DNA of 15,039 nt, taken from the NCBI GenBank assembly GCA_040905265.1, contig JBBDRW010000184.1, positions 1 through 15,039 on the forward strand, written 5' to 3'. Below, piece after piece: positions 1-6,943 of this stretch. Source of the DNA: JBBDRW01 sp040905265. Lineage in GTDB: Bacteria > Bacteroidota > Rhodothermia > Balneolales > Balneolaceae. Under the pieces are notes generated by a model. That model was not told the origin of the DNA. It worked only from the letters and a program-made list of their open reading frames with translations, and did not search any database. Both the position numbers and the translations under genes were made by a program. Position 1 is the stretch's first letter. Each line of letters opens with the position of its first letter.

Positions 1-74
1 CCGGGTCTCAGACTGTGGATGCATTGATGAAGCTGGAATTACCTTCCGGTGTTGATGTAGAAATTAAAGTATAA
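1..74 (+). CDS. rpsJ: 30S ribosomal protein S10 (3' end only)
   Basis: Only the last 23 codons are in the window, read in the frame starting at base 3 and ending with TAA at 72-74. The peptide contains TVDALMKLELPSGVDVEI, which matches the end of S10 (E. coli has TVDALMRLDLAAGVDVQI). S10 is a small-subunit head protein that also binds NusB in transcription antitermination. Its position 19 nt before rplC is the standard start of the S10 operon. The operon promoter and any L4-type leader lie upstream, outside the window. Confidence 0.93.
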   Translation, partial: GSQTVDALMKLELPSGVDVEIKV

Positions 75-93
75 ATCGACAACGAGTATAGCC

Positions 94-738
94 ATGAGCG
101 GTTTAATCGGAAAAAAAGTAGGAATGACCAGTGTCTTTGACGGCCTGGGAAGAAGTATAGCTGTTACAGTCGTTGAAGTCGAACCCTGTGTGATTACACA
201 GATCAAGACGGATGAGACGGACGGTTACAACGCTGTACAGATTGCCTCGTTTGATCGCAGCAAGAACAAAACCACGAAAGCTCTTGAGGGGCATTTCAAA
301 AAAGCCGGTACAGATCCGAAGCGATATGTTACCGAGTTCAGAGATGCGATCCCGGAAGGGCTCACCGTAGGTGACGAGCTGACAATCGAAGATATCTTTC
401 AGGTTGGAAACCGTGTGGACGTTGTCGGAATCTCCAAAGGACGGGGATTCACCGGTGTGATAAAACGGCACAATTTTCATGGAGTTGGCGATGCAACACA
501 CGGCCAGCATGACCGGCAGCGTGCTCCCGGTTCGGTTGGAAATGCATCGGACCCTTCCAGAGTTTTCAGGGGGAAGAAGATGGCAGGCCGGTCTGGCAAT
601 GACAAGGTGAAAATCCGGAATTTGAGTGTTGCCAAGGTCTATCCTGAATCGAATCTTCTGTTGATAACAGGCGGTGTTCCGGGGCCCAATGGAGGCTTAT
701 TAAAAATTTTCAACAAATCAACCATTGACGCATCCTGA
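94..738 (+). CDS. rplC: 50S ribosomal protein L3
   Basis: L3 binds 23S rRNA early in large-subunit assembly and sends a long loop toward the peptidyl transferase centre. The 214-residue product has the usual length. It starts MSGLIGKKVGMT, the L3 signature, and carries the loop motif RVFRGKKMAGRSGND at residues 156-170. The glutamine that PrmB methylates in E. coli (Gln150) aligns with Asn150 here, so that modification is not expected; asparagine is common at this site in other bacteria. No Shine-Dalgarno is visible before the ATG. The stop codon overlaps the rplD start by one base (TGATG), which suggests translational coupling. Confidence 0.97.
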   Translation: MSGLIGKKVGMTSVFDGLGRSIAVTVVEVEPCVITQIKTDETDGYNAVQIASFDRSKNKTTKALEGHFKKAGTDPKRYVTEFRDAIPEGLTVGDELTIEDIFQVGNRVDVVGISKGRGFTGVIKRHNFHGVGDATHGQHDRQRAPGSVGNASDPSRVFRGKKMAGRSGNDKVKIRNLSVAKVYPESNLLLITGGVPGPNGGLLKIFNKSTIDAS

Positions 739-1388
739 TGAAACTATCGATCTATAAAACAGACGGAGAAAACAGCGGCAAGAAGGCCGATTTGAACGAT
801 GAAATCTTCAAGATCGAGCCGAATGAGACGCTGATGTACGAAGATGTTCGCCGTTATCTTGCGAACCAGCGGCAAGGCACCGCCAAAACGAAGGAGCGGG
901 CTGAAGTCAACGGTACGACGAAAAAGGCTTACAAGCAGAAAGGGACGGGGATGGCGCGCCGTGGTTCTTTGCGTTCTCCGCTTCTGAAGGGGGGAGGAAC
1001 TGTTTTCGGGCCGAAACCCCGTACATACAGTGTGAAGATGACCCGAAAGATGAGGCAGGTTGCCAGAAAGTCAGCTCTCTCGGTAAAGGCCGCGGACAGG
1101 GCGGTCAAGGTTATAGAAGATTTCTCTTTTGATGAGCCGAAAACCAAAAAAGTTCTTGAGATACTCGAGTCATTTGAGATCCGGGAGAACAAGGTGTTGA
1201 TTCTTACAAACGGCCTTGACCGGACGCTCTATAAATCGGCCAAAAATCTGAAAAATGTTACGGTTCTGGAGAGTTCCAAGCCGACAACCTATCAGATCCT
1301 GAATTCAGATGTTGTCCTGATCCAGGTATCGGGAATCGAAGCACTGGAACAGAGTATCCATCCCAACCGTGAGGAGGTGACAGCATGA
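738..1388 (+). CDS. rplD: 50S ribosomal protein L4
   Basis: L4 binds 23S rRNA domain I and lines the exit tunnel with an extended loop. In gammaproteobacteria it also represses its own operon, but whether it does so here cannot be seen, because the leader is outside the window. The 216-residue protein has the tunnel-loop region at about residues 60-95, with the motif KQKGTGMARRGSLRSP. The C-terminal globular part follows, with KVLILTNG at about 152-159. It begins one base inside the rplC stop and ends overlapping rplW by four bases (ATGA), so the L3-L4-L23 cistrons are probably coupled in translation. Confidence 0.97.
   Translation: MKLSIYKTDGENSGKKADLNDEIFKIEPNETLMYEDVRRYLANQRQGTAKTKERAEVNGTTKKAYKQKGTGMARRGSLRSPLLKGGGTVFGPKPRTYSVKMTRKMRQVARKSALSVKAADRAVKVIEDFSFDEPKTKKVLEILESFEIRENKVLILTNGLDRTLYKSAKNLKNVTVLESSKPTTYQILNSDVVLIQVSGIEALEQSIHPNREEVTA
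1373..1380 (+). promoter_or_regulatory. Strong Shine-Dalgarno for rplW
   Basis: GGAGGTGA lies 4 nt before the rplW ATG and is complementary to the usual 3' end of 16S rRNA over its whole length. It also encodes the last codons of L4, so part of the match could be coincidence. It fixes the ATG at 1385 as the start. Confidence 0.6.
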
Positions 1389-1675
1389 GTGTTATCAAGA
1401 AACCATTGATTACGGAAAAGTTGACACGGCTCCAGGAGGAGCACCAGCAGTACGCATTTAAAGTTGCAAAAGATGCAACCAAGCCTCAGATCCGGAGGGC
1501 GATTGAAGAGCGGTATCCAGAGGTGAAGGTCGGCCGGGTCAATACGTTGATTGTTCCGTCCAAACCGAAAGGCCGCCATACCCGCAGTGGATATGTAAGC
1601 GGACGAAGCAGGGTATGGAAGAAGGCTATTATCACTTTGAAAGAAGGGGAAATCGATTTCTTCAGCGAAATCTAA
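1385..1675 (+). CDS. rplW: 50S ribosomal protein L23
   Basis: L23 sits at the tunnel exit, where it forms the docking site for trigger factor and the signal recognition particle. The product is 96 residues, the normal size. It opens with VIKKPLITEKLT, the family signature. The middle has the flexible basic loop (GRVNTLIVPSKPKGR, about residues 50-64) that reaches into 23S rRNA, and the end is KKAIITLKEGEIDFF. The start codon lies within the end of rplD, preceded by an excellent Shine-Dalgarno, and the stop lies 12 nt before rplB. Confidence 0.96.
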   Translation: MSVIKKPLITEKLTRLQEEHQQYAFKVAKDATKPQIRRAIEERYPEVKVGRVNTLIVPSKPKGRHTRSGYVSGRSRVWKKAIITLKEGEIDFFSEI

Positions 1676-1680
1676 AGGAG
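1675..1680 (+). promoter_or_regulatory. Shine-Dalgarno for rplB
   Basis: AAGGAG begins on the last base of the rplW stop codon and lies 7 nt before the rplB ATG at 1688, an optimal distance. It supports that start and shows that this lineage uses Shine-Dalgarno pairing at some genes. Confidence 0.6.
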
Positions 1681-1687
1681 CTACACT

Positions 1688-2521
1688 ATGCCTACAAAAC
1701 AGATGAAACCAATAACACCGGGACAGCGGCATCGTATCGCACCGGTATTTGATGATATTACTGTAAGCAAACCGCTGAAGTCAAAAACCAAAGGGATCAA
1801 TCAGTCCGGCGGAAGAAACCGACTCGGCCGCATGACTTCCCGGCACAAGGGTGGAGGGCATAAACGCCGCCTGAGAGTTATCGATTTCAAGCGGGACAAA
1901 TTCGACATACCTGCAAAGGTTCAAACCATCGAGTATGATCCCAACCGCACTGCACGGATTGCACTGCTGGCCTATGCGGATGGTGAGAAACGATATATCA
2001 TCGCTCCCAACAAGCTTCAGGTAGGGGATACTGTCCTTTCCGGTGAGGCGGTTGCACCGGATACCGGCAATGCGATGAAGATGAAGAATATGCCGGCAGG
2101 TACCTTTATCCACAATATTGAGCTGCAACCCGGCAAGGGAGCACAGATGTGTCGAAGTGCAGGTACTGTTGCCCAGCTTACAGCCAAAACGGACAAGTTT
2201 GTATCGATCAAGCTGCCGTCCGGAGAAGTGCGGATGGTACTGGGTGAGTGTATTGCAACGGTCGGTACGACAAGCAACCCTGACCACTTTAATACCACGA
2301 AAGGAAAGGCTGGCAGAAACCGGTGGTTGGGCAACCGGCCTTATACACGAGGTGTTGCGAAGAATCCGGTTGATCACCCGATGGGTGGTGGGGAAGGAAA
2401 AGCTTCCGGCGGCCATCCGAGATCACCGTGGGGCCAGGCAGCGAAAGGGAAGAAGACACGAAATCGCAAGAAGCTCTCTTCCAAGTTTATTGTCAGAAAG
2501 AGAAACACTAAAAAAGCGTAG
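1688..2521 (+). CDS. rplB: 50S ribosomal protein L2
   Basis: L2 is a primary 23S rRNA binder that is needed for subunit joining and peptidyl transferase activity. The 277-residue protein has the OB-fold and SH3-like RNA-binding regions and the C-terminal signature NPVDHPMGGGEGKASGGHPR. The histidine tied to peptidyl transfer (E. coli His229) is kept as His230. The next histidine of the proteobacterial HPH motif is methionine, as in Bacteroidota L2. The ATG at 1688 follows a good Shine-Dalgarno, and the stop is 6 nt before rpsS. Confidence 0.98.
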   Translation: MPTKQMKPITPGQRHRIAPVFDDITVSKPLKSKTKGINQSGGRNRLGRMTSRHKGGGHKRRLRVIDFKRDKFDIPAKVQTIEYDPNRTARIALLAYADGEKRYIIAPNKLQVGDTVLSGEAVAPDTGNAMKMKNMPAGTFIHNIELQPGKGAQMCRSAGTVAQLTAKTDKFVSIKLPSGEVRMVLGECIATVGTTSNPDHFNTTKGKAGRNRWLGNRPYTRGVAKNPVDHPMGGGEGKASGGHPRSPWGQAAKGKKTRNRKKLSSKFIVRKRNTKKA

Positions 2522-2527
2522 AACTGT

Positions 2528-2812
2528 ATGCCACGTTCACTGAAAAAAGGACCTTTTGTCAACTATAAGCTGCAACGAAAGATTGATGAGGTAAATCAGA
2601 GCGGCAAGAAAAAGGTGATCAAAACCTGGTCCAGGGGCTCAATGATTACTCCGGACTTTGTGGGATTAACCATTGCTGTACATAACGGAAAGCAGTTTAC
2701 ACCGGTCTATATCACAGAGAATATGGTGGGGCATAAACTGGGAGAGTTCTCTCCGACACGTACCTTTCGTGGACATCCGCTTAAGAAGGCAGCTGCAACA
2801 GCAAAAAGATAA
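2528..2812 (+). CDS. rpsS: 30S ribosomal protein S19
   Basis: S19 pairs with S13 in the head of the small subunit and contacts the A-site tRNA and the subunit bridges. The 94-residue protein matches the family from end to end. It starts MPRSLKKGPFVNYKL and carries KTWSRGSMITPDFVG and GHKLGEFSPTRTFRGH, the conserved C-terminal signature (residues 73-88). It starts only 6 nt after rplB with no separate ribosome binding site in the gap, so re-initiation after L2 is likely. Confidence 0.97.
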   Translation: MPRSLKKGPFVNYKLQRKIDEVNQSGKKKVIKTWSRGSMITPDFVGLTIAVHNGKQFTPVYITENMVGHKLGEFSPTRTFRGHPLKKAAATAKR

Positions 2813-2839
2813 TTCAATAAACTGATAGATTGATTGAAT

Positions 2840-3214
2840 ATGGAATCGCCGATATTTGAAGCCAGAGCAGTACAACGCCATTTGCGGAAATCACCCAGAA
2901 AAATTCGTCTGGTTGCCAACGCAGTTCGCGGACAACGTGTTGACAAAGCTCTCAAGCAGCTTGAGTTTATGAACAAGGGTGCTGCAGTTGATGTGAGAAA
3001 GGTCATCCTTTCTGCTGCCGCCAATCTTCGGGACAGGTTTGAAGAGGAACGGCTTGATAACGATATGCTCACGATCAAGCAGATTTTTGTAGATGAGGGT
3101 GTGACACTGAAACGCATGCAGCCCCGAGCGATGGGCCGTGCAGGGCGAATCAACAAGCGCAGCAGCCATATTACGGTTGTTGTCGGGAAACAGGAAGAAA
3201 CTGTAACAGAATAA
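2840..3214 (+). CDS. rplV: 50S ribosomal protein L22
   Basis: L22 binds all 23S rRNA domains, and its beta-hairpin lines the exit tunnel near the macrolide site. I place the start at ATG 2840 (MESPIFEARAV, 124 residues). A TTG at 2834 in the same frame would add two residues, but has no better ribosome binding site. The family motif KSPRKIRLVANAVRG is near residue 16. The hairpin tip region TLKRMQPRAMGRAGRINK is near residues 91-108 and shows no obvious indel. The 27 nt before it form the longest gap in the S10 part of the cluster, and nothing recognisable lies in it. Confidence 0.95.
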   Translation: MESPIFEARAVQRHLRKSPRKIRLVANAVRGQRVDKALKQLEFMNKGAAVDVRKVILSAAANLRDRFEEERLDNDMLTIKQIFVDEGVTLKRMQPRAMGRAGRINKRSSHITVVVGKQEETVTE

Positions 3215-3226
3215 ACCGGTAGAACT

Positions 3227-3967
3227 TTGGGACAAAAAACTAATCCAACTGGACTTCGACTCGGTATCATCAGAGGATGGGAATCGAACTGGTTTTCTGA
3301 AGAAAATCAGGGTGCGATGATTCTCGAGGATACCAAATTGCGTGAGTATCTGCATGCCCGGCTTCAAAACGGCGGGTTATCCAATGTGATTATCGAGCGT
3401 ACACCGAAACGAATTCTCCTCACGCTCAACACCTCACGGCCTGGTGTGATTATCGGGAAAGGGGGTGAACAGATTGAACTGCTCAGAGAGGAGCTGAAGA
3501 AGGTGACCAGTAAAGAGGTTCAGATCAATGTCAGCGAGATTAAACGTCCCGAACTGGATGCCAGCCTGGTTGCACAGAATATTGCGCAGCAACTGGAAGC
3601 GCGTGTCTCTTTCCGTCGTGCAATGAAAACAGCCATCTCTTCCGCTACCCGTATGGGGGCAAAAGGGATTAAAATTCGATGTGCCGGCCGTTTGGGGGGT
3701 GCCGAGATGGCACGGACCGAACAGTACAAGGAGGGAAGGGTTCCGCTTCATACATTGCGTGCCGACATCGACTACGCGAACCATACAGCCAATACGATCT
3801 ACGGCTCTATCGGTATCACCGTCTGGATCTTCAAGGGTGAAATTATCGGAGATGTTGATCTGTCTCCAGGCGCACAGGCTCAGAAAGAAGACGAGTCGCA
3901 GCGAAAAAGACGCAATGACGATAGTCGAAAGCGACGTTCAAGAAGAAGAAGCAGCAGAAATAACTAA
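3227..3967 (+). CDS. rpsC: 30S ribosomal protein S3 (TTG start)
   Basis: S3 forms part of the mRNA entry site and its helicase activity. The protein begins with TTG read as methionine. The next residues GQKTNPTGLRLG are the conserved S3 N-terminus, so no later start fits. The KH-domain loop GKGG is at residues 77-80. The mRNA-unwinding residues of E. coli (Arg131, Arg132, Lys135) correspond to Arg130, Arg131 and Lys134. The C-terminal domain motif GRVPLHTLRADIDYA is at about 170-184. The last 30 or so residues form a highly charged, arginine- and serine-rich tail beyond the folded domain. Total length is 246, slightly longer than E. coli (233). Confidence 0.97.
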   Translation: MGQKTNPTGLRLGIIRGWESNWFSEENQGAMILEDTKLREYLHARLQNGGLSNVIIERTPKRILLTLNTSRPGVIIGKGGEQIELLREELKKVTSKEVQINVSEIKRPELDASLVAQNIAQQLEARVSFRRAMKTAISSATRMGAKGIKIRCAGRLGGAEMARTEQYKEGRVPLHTLRADIDYANHTANTIYGSIGITVWIFKGEIIGDVDLSPGAQAQKEDESQRKRRNDDSRKRRSRRRSSRNN

Positions 3968-3984
3968 ATCATTTGTAAAGAACT

Positions 3985-4407
3985 ATGCTTGAACCCAAAA
4001 GAATACACAGACGACGTGTACACCGTGACAAGCTGAAGGGGAACGCCCAGCGGGGCCATACATTGGCATTTGGAAGTTTTGGCCTGAAGGCTATGGAACC
4101 GAAGTTTATCACGTCTCGCCAGATCGAAGCGTGCCGGGTTACGATTGCCCGTACACTCCAGCGCGACGGAAAGACATTTATCCGGATTTTCCCGGACAGG
4201 CCGATGACAAAGAAGCCTGCCGAGACCCGGATGGGAAAGGGGAAAGGCGCTCTTGATCATTTCGTTGCTGTTGTGAAACCGGGCCGCATCCTTTTTGAAA
4301 TTGCCGGTGTCAGCAAGGCTCAGGCAGAGGAGGCGTTTCGAAGAGCATCCCACAAACTGCCGATCAAAACCAAATTTGTGATGCGTCGTGATTACGACGG
4401 ATCCTGA
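3985..4407 (+). CDS. rplP: 50S ribosomal protein L16
   Basis: L16 helps to position A-site tRNA and is added late in large-subunit assembly. The 140-residue product begins MLEPKRIHRRRVHRDK and contains the signatures GNAQRGHTLAFGSFGLK and PAETRMGKGKGALDHFVA. The arginine in TRMGKGKG is the position hydroxylated by YcfD in E. coli; whether such an enzyme exists here is unknown. The end, TKFVMRRDYDGS, is Bacteroidota-like. It follows rpsC by 17 nt. Confidence 0.97.
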   Translation: MLEPKRIHRRRVHRDKLKGNAQRGHTLAFGSFGLKAMEPKFITSRQIEACRVTIARTLQRDGKTFIRIFPDRPMTKKPAETRMGKGKGALDHFVAVVKPGRILFEIAGVSKAQAEEAFRRASHKLPIKTKFVMRRDYDGS

Positions 4408-4408
4408 C

Positions 4409-4415
4409 GGAGGAG
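4409..4415 (+). promoter_or_regulatory. Shine-Dalgarno for rpmC
   Basis: GGAGGAG lies in the 14-nt gap between rplP and rpmC, 6 nt before the ATG. Because it is outside both coding regions, it is unlikely to be a by-product of protein sequence. Confidence 0.65.
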
Positions 4416-4421
4416 TTCAGA

Positions 4422-4622
4422 ATGAAAGCACATGAATTACGCGATCTCTCCATGACGGAGCTGGAAGCCCGGCTGGAAGATGAGAAGAAAATTATAGACG
4501 ATCTGGTATTTAACAAGGCAGTAGCCGGACAGCTTGAAAACCCGAACCGAATCAAGATGACTCGACGGGAGATAGCACGGATTAAAACGATCATAAATGA
4601 AAAAACAAGTGCTGAACAGTAA
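4422..4622 (+). CDS. rpmC: 50S ribosomal protein L29
   Basis: L29 sits beside L23 at the tunnel exit. The 66-residue protein is almost wholly helical, as expected for the two long helices of L29. It starts MKAHELRDLSMTELEARL and has the second-helix signature NPNRIKMTRREIARIKTII at about residues 41-59. It lies in the invariant order L16-L29-S17 and ends 4 nt before rpsQ. A reading frame that begins inside its last 26 bases belongs to S17 and should not be extended upstream. Confidence 0.95.
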   Translation: MKAHELRDLSMTELEARLEDEKKIIDDLVFNKAVAGQLENPNRIKMTRREIARIKTIINEKTSAEQ

Positions 4623-4626
4623 CCCT

Positions 4627-4890
4627 ATGGCACAGACAGAAAGAGCACAACGAAGAACACGTACCGGTCTGGTGGTAAGTGACAAAATGGACAAGAGCAT
4701 TACCGTCGAAGTGAACCGTCAGGTAAAGCACTCCATTTATGATAAGTTCATCACCAAATCGACCAAGTACATGGCACATGATGAGAACAATGAGGCCAAT
4801 GAAGGCGATACGGTTCTGATCATGTCTACACGTCCCCTGTCCAGACGCAAGTCATGGCGCCTGGTTGAAATTCTTGAACGTGCAAAATAA
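4627..4890 (+). CDS. rpsQ: 30S ribosomal protein S17
   Basis: S17 is a primary 16S rRNA binder with an OB fold. I choose the ATG at 4627, giving 87 residues and the normal start MAQTERAQRRTRTGLVVSDK. An in-frame ATG at 4597 would add ten residues unlike any S17 and would overlap L29. Family motifs are GLVVSDKMDKSITVEVNR (about 14-31) and DTVLIMSTRPLSRRKSWRLV near the C-terminus. The 4-nt gap to rpmC again suggests coupled translation. Confidence 0.96.
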   Translation: MAQTERAQRRTRTGLVVSDKMDKSITVEVNRQVKHSIYDKFITKSTKYMAHDENNEANEGDTVLIMSTRPLSRRKSWRLVEILERAK

Positions 4891-4911
4891 CGACATATTT
4901 AGGTACTACTT

Positions 4912-5280
4912 ATGATTCAAACGGAAAGTAAACTGAATGTGGCCGACAACAGCGGTGCCAGGAAGGTACAGTGCATCAAAGTGCTCGGTGATTCCCGGAG
5001 GCGATACGCCAGAATCGGAGATCTGATCTCCTGTTCTGTCAAAACAGCAATACCGGGTGGTAATGTCAAGAAGGGTGAAGTTGTGACTGCCGTTGTGGTC
5101 CGGACAAAGAAGGAGATTCGCCGGCGGGATGGCAGCTACATTCGTTTTGATGAAAATGCTGCAGTAATTATTAACAAGGATCGTGAACCGGTGGGCACAC
5201 GTATTTTCGGCCCCGTTGCCAGAGAGCTTCGGGAACGGAACTTTATGCGCATCGTCTCATTGGCTCCGGAAGTACTTTAA
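4912..5280 (+). CDS. rplN: 50S ribosomal protein L14
   Basis: L14 lies on the subunit interface, forms bridges to 16S rRNA and is the docking site for the silencing factor RsfS. The 122-residue product is exactly the family length. It begins MIQTESKLNVADNSGARK and contains the central signature GDLISCSVKTAIPGGNVKKG and the end RNFMRIVSLAPEVL. In E. coli this gene starts a separate spc operon. Here it follows rpsQ by only 21 nt with no terminator or promoter that I can see, so S10 and spc are probably one transcript. Confidence 0.97.
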   Translation: MIQTESKLNVADNSGARKVQCIKVLGDSRRRYARIGDLISCSVKTAIPGGNVKKGEVVTAVVVRTKKEIRRRDGSYIRFDENAAVIINKDREPVGTRIFGPVARELRERNFMRIVSLAPEVL

Positions 5281-5294
5281 AAAGGATAATCGCT

Positions 5295-5648
5295 ATGCCA
5301 AGAAAGTTTAACAAGCGAAAAAAATTACATGTTAAGAAAGGCGATGAAGTACTTGTGATCGCCGGAAACGACAAAGGTGAACGCGGCAGAGTTCTGGCTG
5401 TATTCCCGAATCGCGATCGCGTCCTGATTGAAGGGATCGCTATGAGAACGTTCCATGAAAAACCGTCTCAGGATAATCCACAGGGCGGCCGTCTGAAACG
5501 TGAATCTCCGATCCATATCTCCAATGTCATGGTGATTGATCCGACAACCGACGAACCGACCCGAATCGGACGAAAACGAATTGAGGAAGAGGCCGGTGGC
5601 CGGTGGATTCGATATGCCAAGAGCAGTGGCGAAGTTATAGACAAATAG
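5295..5648 (+). CDS. rplX: 50S ribosomal protein L24
   Basis: L24 is one of the two assembly-initiating proteins of the large subunit and binds the 5' end of 23S rRNA. At 117 residues it is a little longer than E. coli L24 (104). The KOW motif is at about residues 13-40 (KKGDEVLVIAGNDKGERGRV), followed by SPIHISNVMVIDPTTDEPTR. The family's final basic segment follows. A short AAAGGA sequence lies in the 14-nt gap upstream. Confidence 0.96.
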   Translation: MPRKFNKRKKLHVKKGDEVLVIAGNDKGERGRVLAVFPNRDRVLIEGIAMRTFHEKPSQDNPQGGRLKRESPIHISNVMVIDPTTDEPTRIGRKRIEEEAGGRWIRYAKSSGEVIDK

Positions 5649-5662
5649 AAATTTGACGATTT

Positions 5663-6217
5663 ATGGCTGAAGCAAGACTTTTTACGATTTATAAAGACGA
5701 GATCATAGAGAAACTCACCAAAGAGTTTAGCTATGAGAATGTAATGGGTGTGCCACGTTTGCAAAAGATCGTGGTAAACGTTGGTGTAGGAGAAGCGATT
5801 GATAACCAGAAGTCACTGGATTCGGTTGTCTCCAGTGTCGCCGCGATTACTGGCCAGAAGCCGGTTACAACCAAAGCAAAGAAATCGATCTCCAACTTCA
5901 AGTTGAGGGAGGGCTTGCCGATCGGCTGCAAGGTGACTCTTCGCAAGAAAATCATGTATGAGTTTTTTGACCGGCTCGTGAATCTGGCGCTGCCTCGTAC
6001 TCGTGACTTTCAGGGGGTGCCGGACCGCAGTTTTGACGGCCGGGGAAACTATACAATGGGGATCAAGGAGCATACGATCTTTCCGGAAATCGACATCGAC
6101 AAGATCGACAAGATACACGGAATGGATATCACGTTTGTAACATCGGCCGAAACGGATGAAGAGGCATTTGCACTGCTGAAGCATCTCGGTATGCCGTTTG
6201 TGAAACGCAATAATTAG
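5663..6217 (+). CDS. rplE: 50S ribosomal protein L5
   Basis: L5 binds 5S rRNA together with L18 and contacts the P-site tRNA and S13. The 184-residue product contains the family signature GVPRLQKIVVNVGVGEA (about residues 29-45). It also has QKPVTTKAKKSISNFKLREG and the C-terminal segment FPEIDIDKIDKIHGMDITFV. In E. coli the start of this cistron holds the S8 autoregulation site; I did not find a clear copy of that hairpin here. It follows rplX by 14 nt. Confidence 0.97.
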   Translation: MAEARLFTIYKDEIIEKLTKEFSYENVMGVPRLQKIVVNVGVGEAIDNQKSLDSVVSSVAAITGQKPVTTKAKKSISNFKLREGLPIGCKVTLRKKIMYEFFDRLVNLALPRTRDFQGVPDRSFDGRGNYTMGIKEHTIFPEIDIDKIDKIHGMDITFVTSAETDEEAFALLKHLGMPFVKRNN

Positions 6218-6230
6218 ACAGGAATGAGAT

Positions 6231-6236
6231 AAGGAG
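6231..6236 (+). promoter_or_regulatory. Shine-Dalgarno for rpsN
   Basis: AAGGAG lies in the 24-nt gap before rpsN, 5 nt upstream of the ATG at 6242. It is fully intergenic and supports that start. Confidence 0.65.
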
Positions 6237-6241
6237 TTTTC

Positions 6242-6511
6242 ATGGCTAAAAAGAGTTGGATAGCACGAAACGAAAAAAGAAAGGAAACCGTAGCGAAGTA
6301 TGCTGAAAAGCGTCGTGAGCTGAAAGAGGCTGGCGACTATGAAGCGTTGCAGAAGTTGCCGCGCAATGCCAGCCCTACACGGGTACGTAACCGATGCAGC
6401 CTGACCGGTCGCTCCCGTGGATATATTAGCCAGTACGGTGTCTCACGAATTAAATTCCGTGAACTTGCTCTTGCCGGCAAGATTCCTGGTGTACGAAAAG
6501 CAAGCTGGTAA
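6242..6511 (+). CDS. rpsN: 30S ribosomal protein S14 (zinc-independent form)
   Basis: S14 is a head protein that is assembled late near S3 and S10. The 89-residue protein belongs to the longer cysteine-poor type. It has one cysteine and lacks the paired CXXC knuckles of the 61-residue zinc-binding form. It starts MAKKSWIARNEKRKE and ends with the signature SRIKFRELALAGKIPGVRKA. The region RNRCSLTGRSRGYISQYG (about residues 50-67) aligns with E. coli RNRCRQTGRPHGF. It sits between rplE and rpsH as usual. Confidence 0.97.
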   Translation: MAKKSWIARNEKRKETVAKYAEKRRELKEAGDYEALQKLPRNASPTRVRNRCSLTGRSRGYISQYGVSRIKFRELALAGKIPGVRKASW

Positions 6512-6529
6512 AACAGGAGAATAGAACCT

Positions 6530-6925
6530 ATGCATACGGATCCAATTTCAGATTTTCTAACAAGAATTCGCAACGCACAAAGTGCCGGCCACCGGAGAGT
6601 GGATATACCTGCATCCAGAATTAAAAGGGCGATGACCAAGATTCTGGTTGATAAAGGGTATATACAGCGTTACATCGATATTGAGGATGAGAAACAGGGG
6701 GTTTTGCGACTCTTTCTCAAGTATGATAACTACGGGAAACCGGTTATCAGGGACATCAAGCGTATATCCAAGCCAGGCTTGCGGAAGTATTGCGATGCCG
6801 ATAACATTCCACGATCCCTGAACGGTTTGGGAGTTGTTATCCTCTCAACCTCCAGAGGTGTGATGACAGACAAAGAGGCGAAAAAGCTCAATGTCGGCGG
6901 AGAAATTATCTGCAGTATCTATTAA
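6530..6925 (+). CDS. rpsH: 30S ribosomal protein S8
   Basis: S8 is a primary 16S rRNA binder in the central domain and the spc-operon repressor in E. coli. The 131-residue product starts MHTDPISDFLTRIRNAQ. It ends with the diagnostic LSTSRGVMTDKEAKKLNVGG segment and GEIICSIY. An AGGAG at 6515-6519 lies 10 nt before the ATG. Neighbours S14 and L6 are at 18 nt on each side. Confidence 0.97.
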   Translation: MHTDPISDFLTRIRNAQSAGHRRVDIPASRIKRAMTKILVDKGYIQRYIDIEDEKQGVLRLFLKYDNYGKPVIRDIKRISKPGLRKYCDADNIPRSLNGLGVVILSTSRGVMTDKEAKKLNVGGEIICSIY

Positions 6926-6943
6926 TTCAAGACATTTAATCTC

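Noticed and set aside
103..510. Reading frame on the minus strand opposite rplC, and many similar antisense frames throughout
   Set aside because: Each lies opposite a full-length conserved ribosomal gene and encodes nothing recognisable. The frames arise from codon bias of the real genes.
2118..2543. 141-codon frame on the + strand overlapping rplB and the rpsS start
   Set aside because: It is in another frame within L2, where the L2 protein is complete and conserved across the same bases.
2834..2839. TTG start two codons before the L22 ATG
   Set aside because: The ATG at 2840 is the stronger codon, and the TTG has no better ribosome binding site or conserved residues.
4597..4626. Ten-residue upstream extension of S17 from ATG 4597
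   Set aside because: The extension lies inside rpmC and is unlike any S17 N-terminus. ATG 4627 gives the normal protein.
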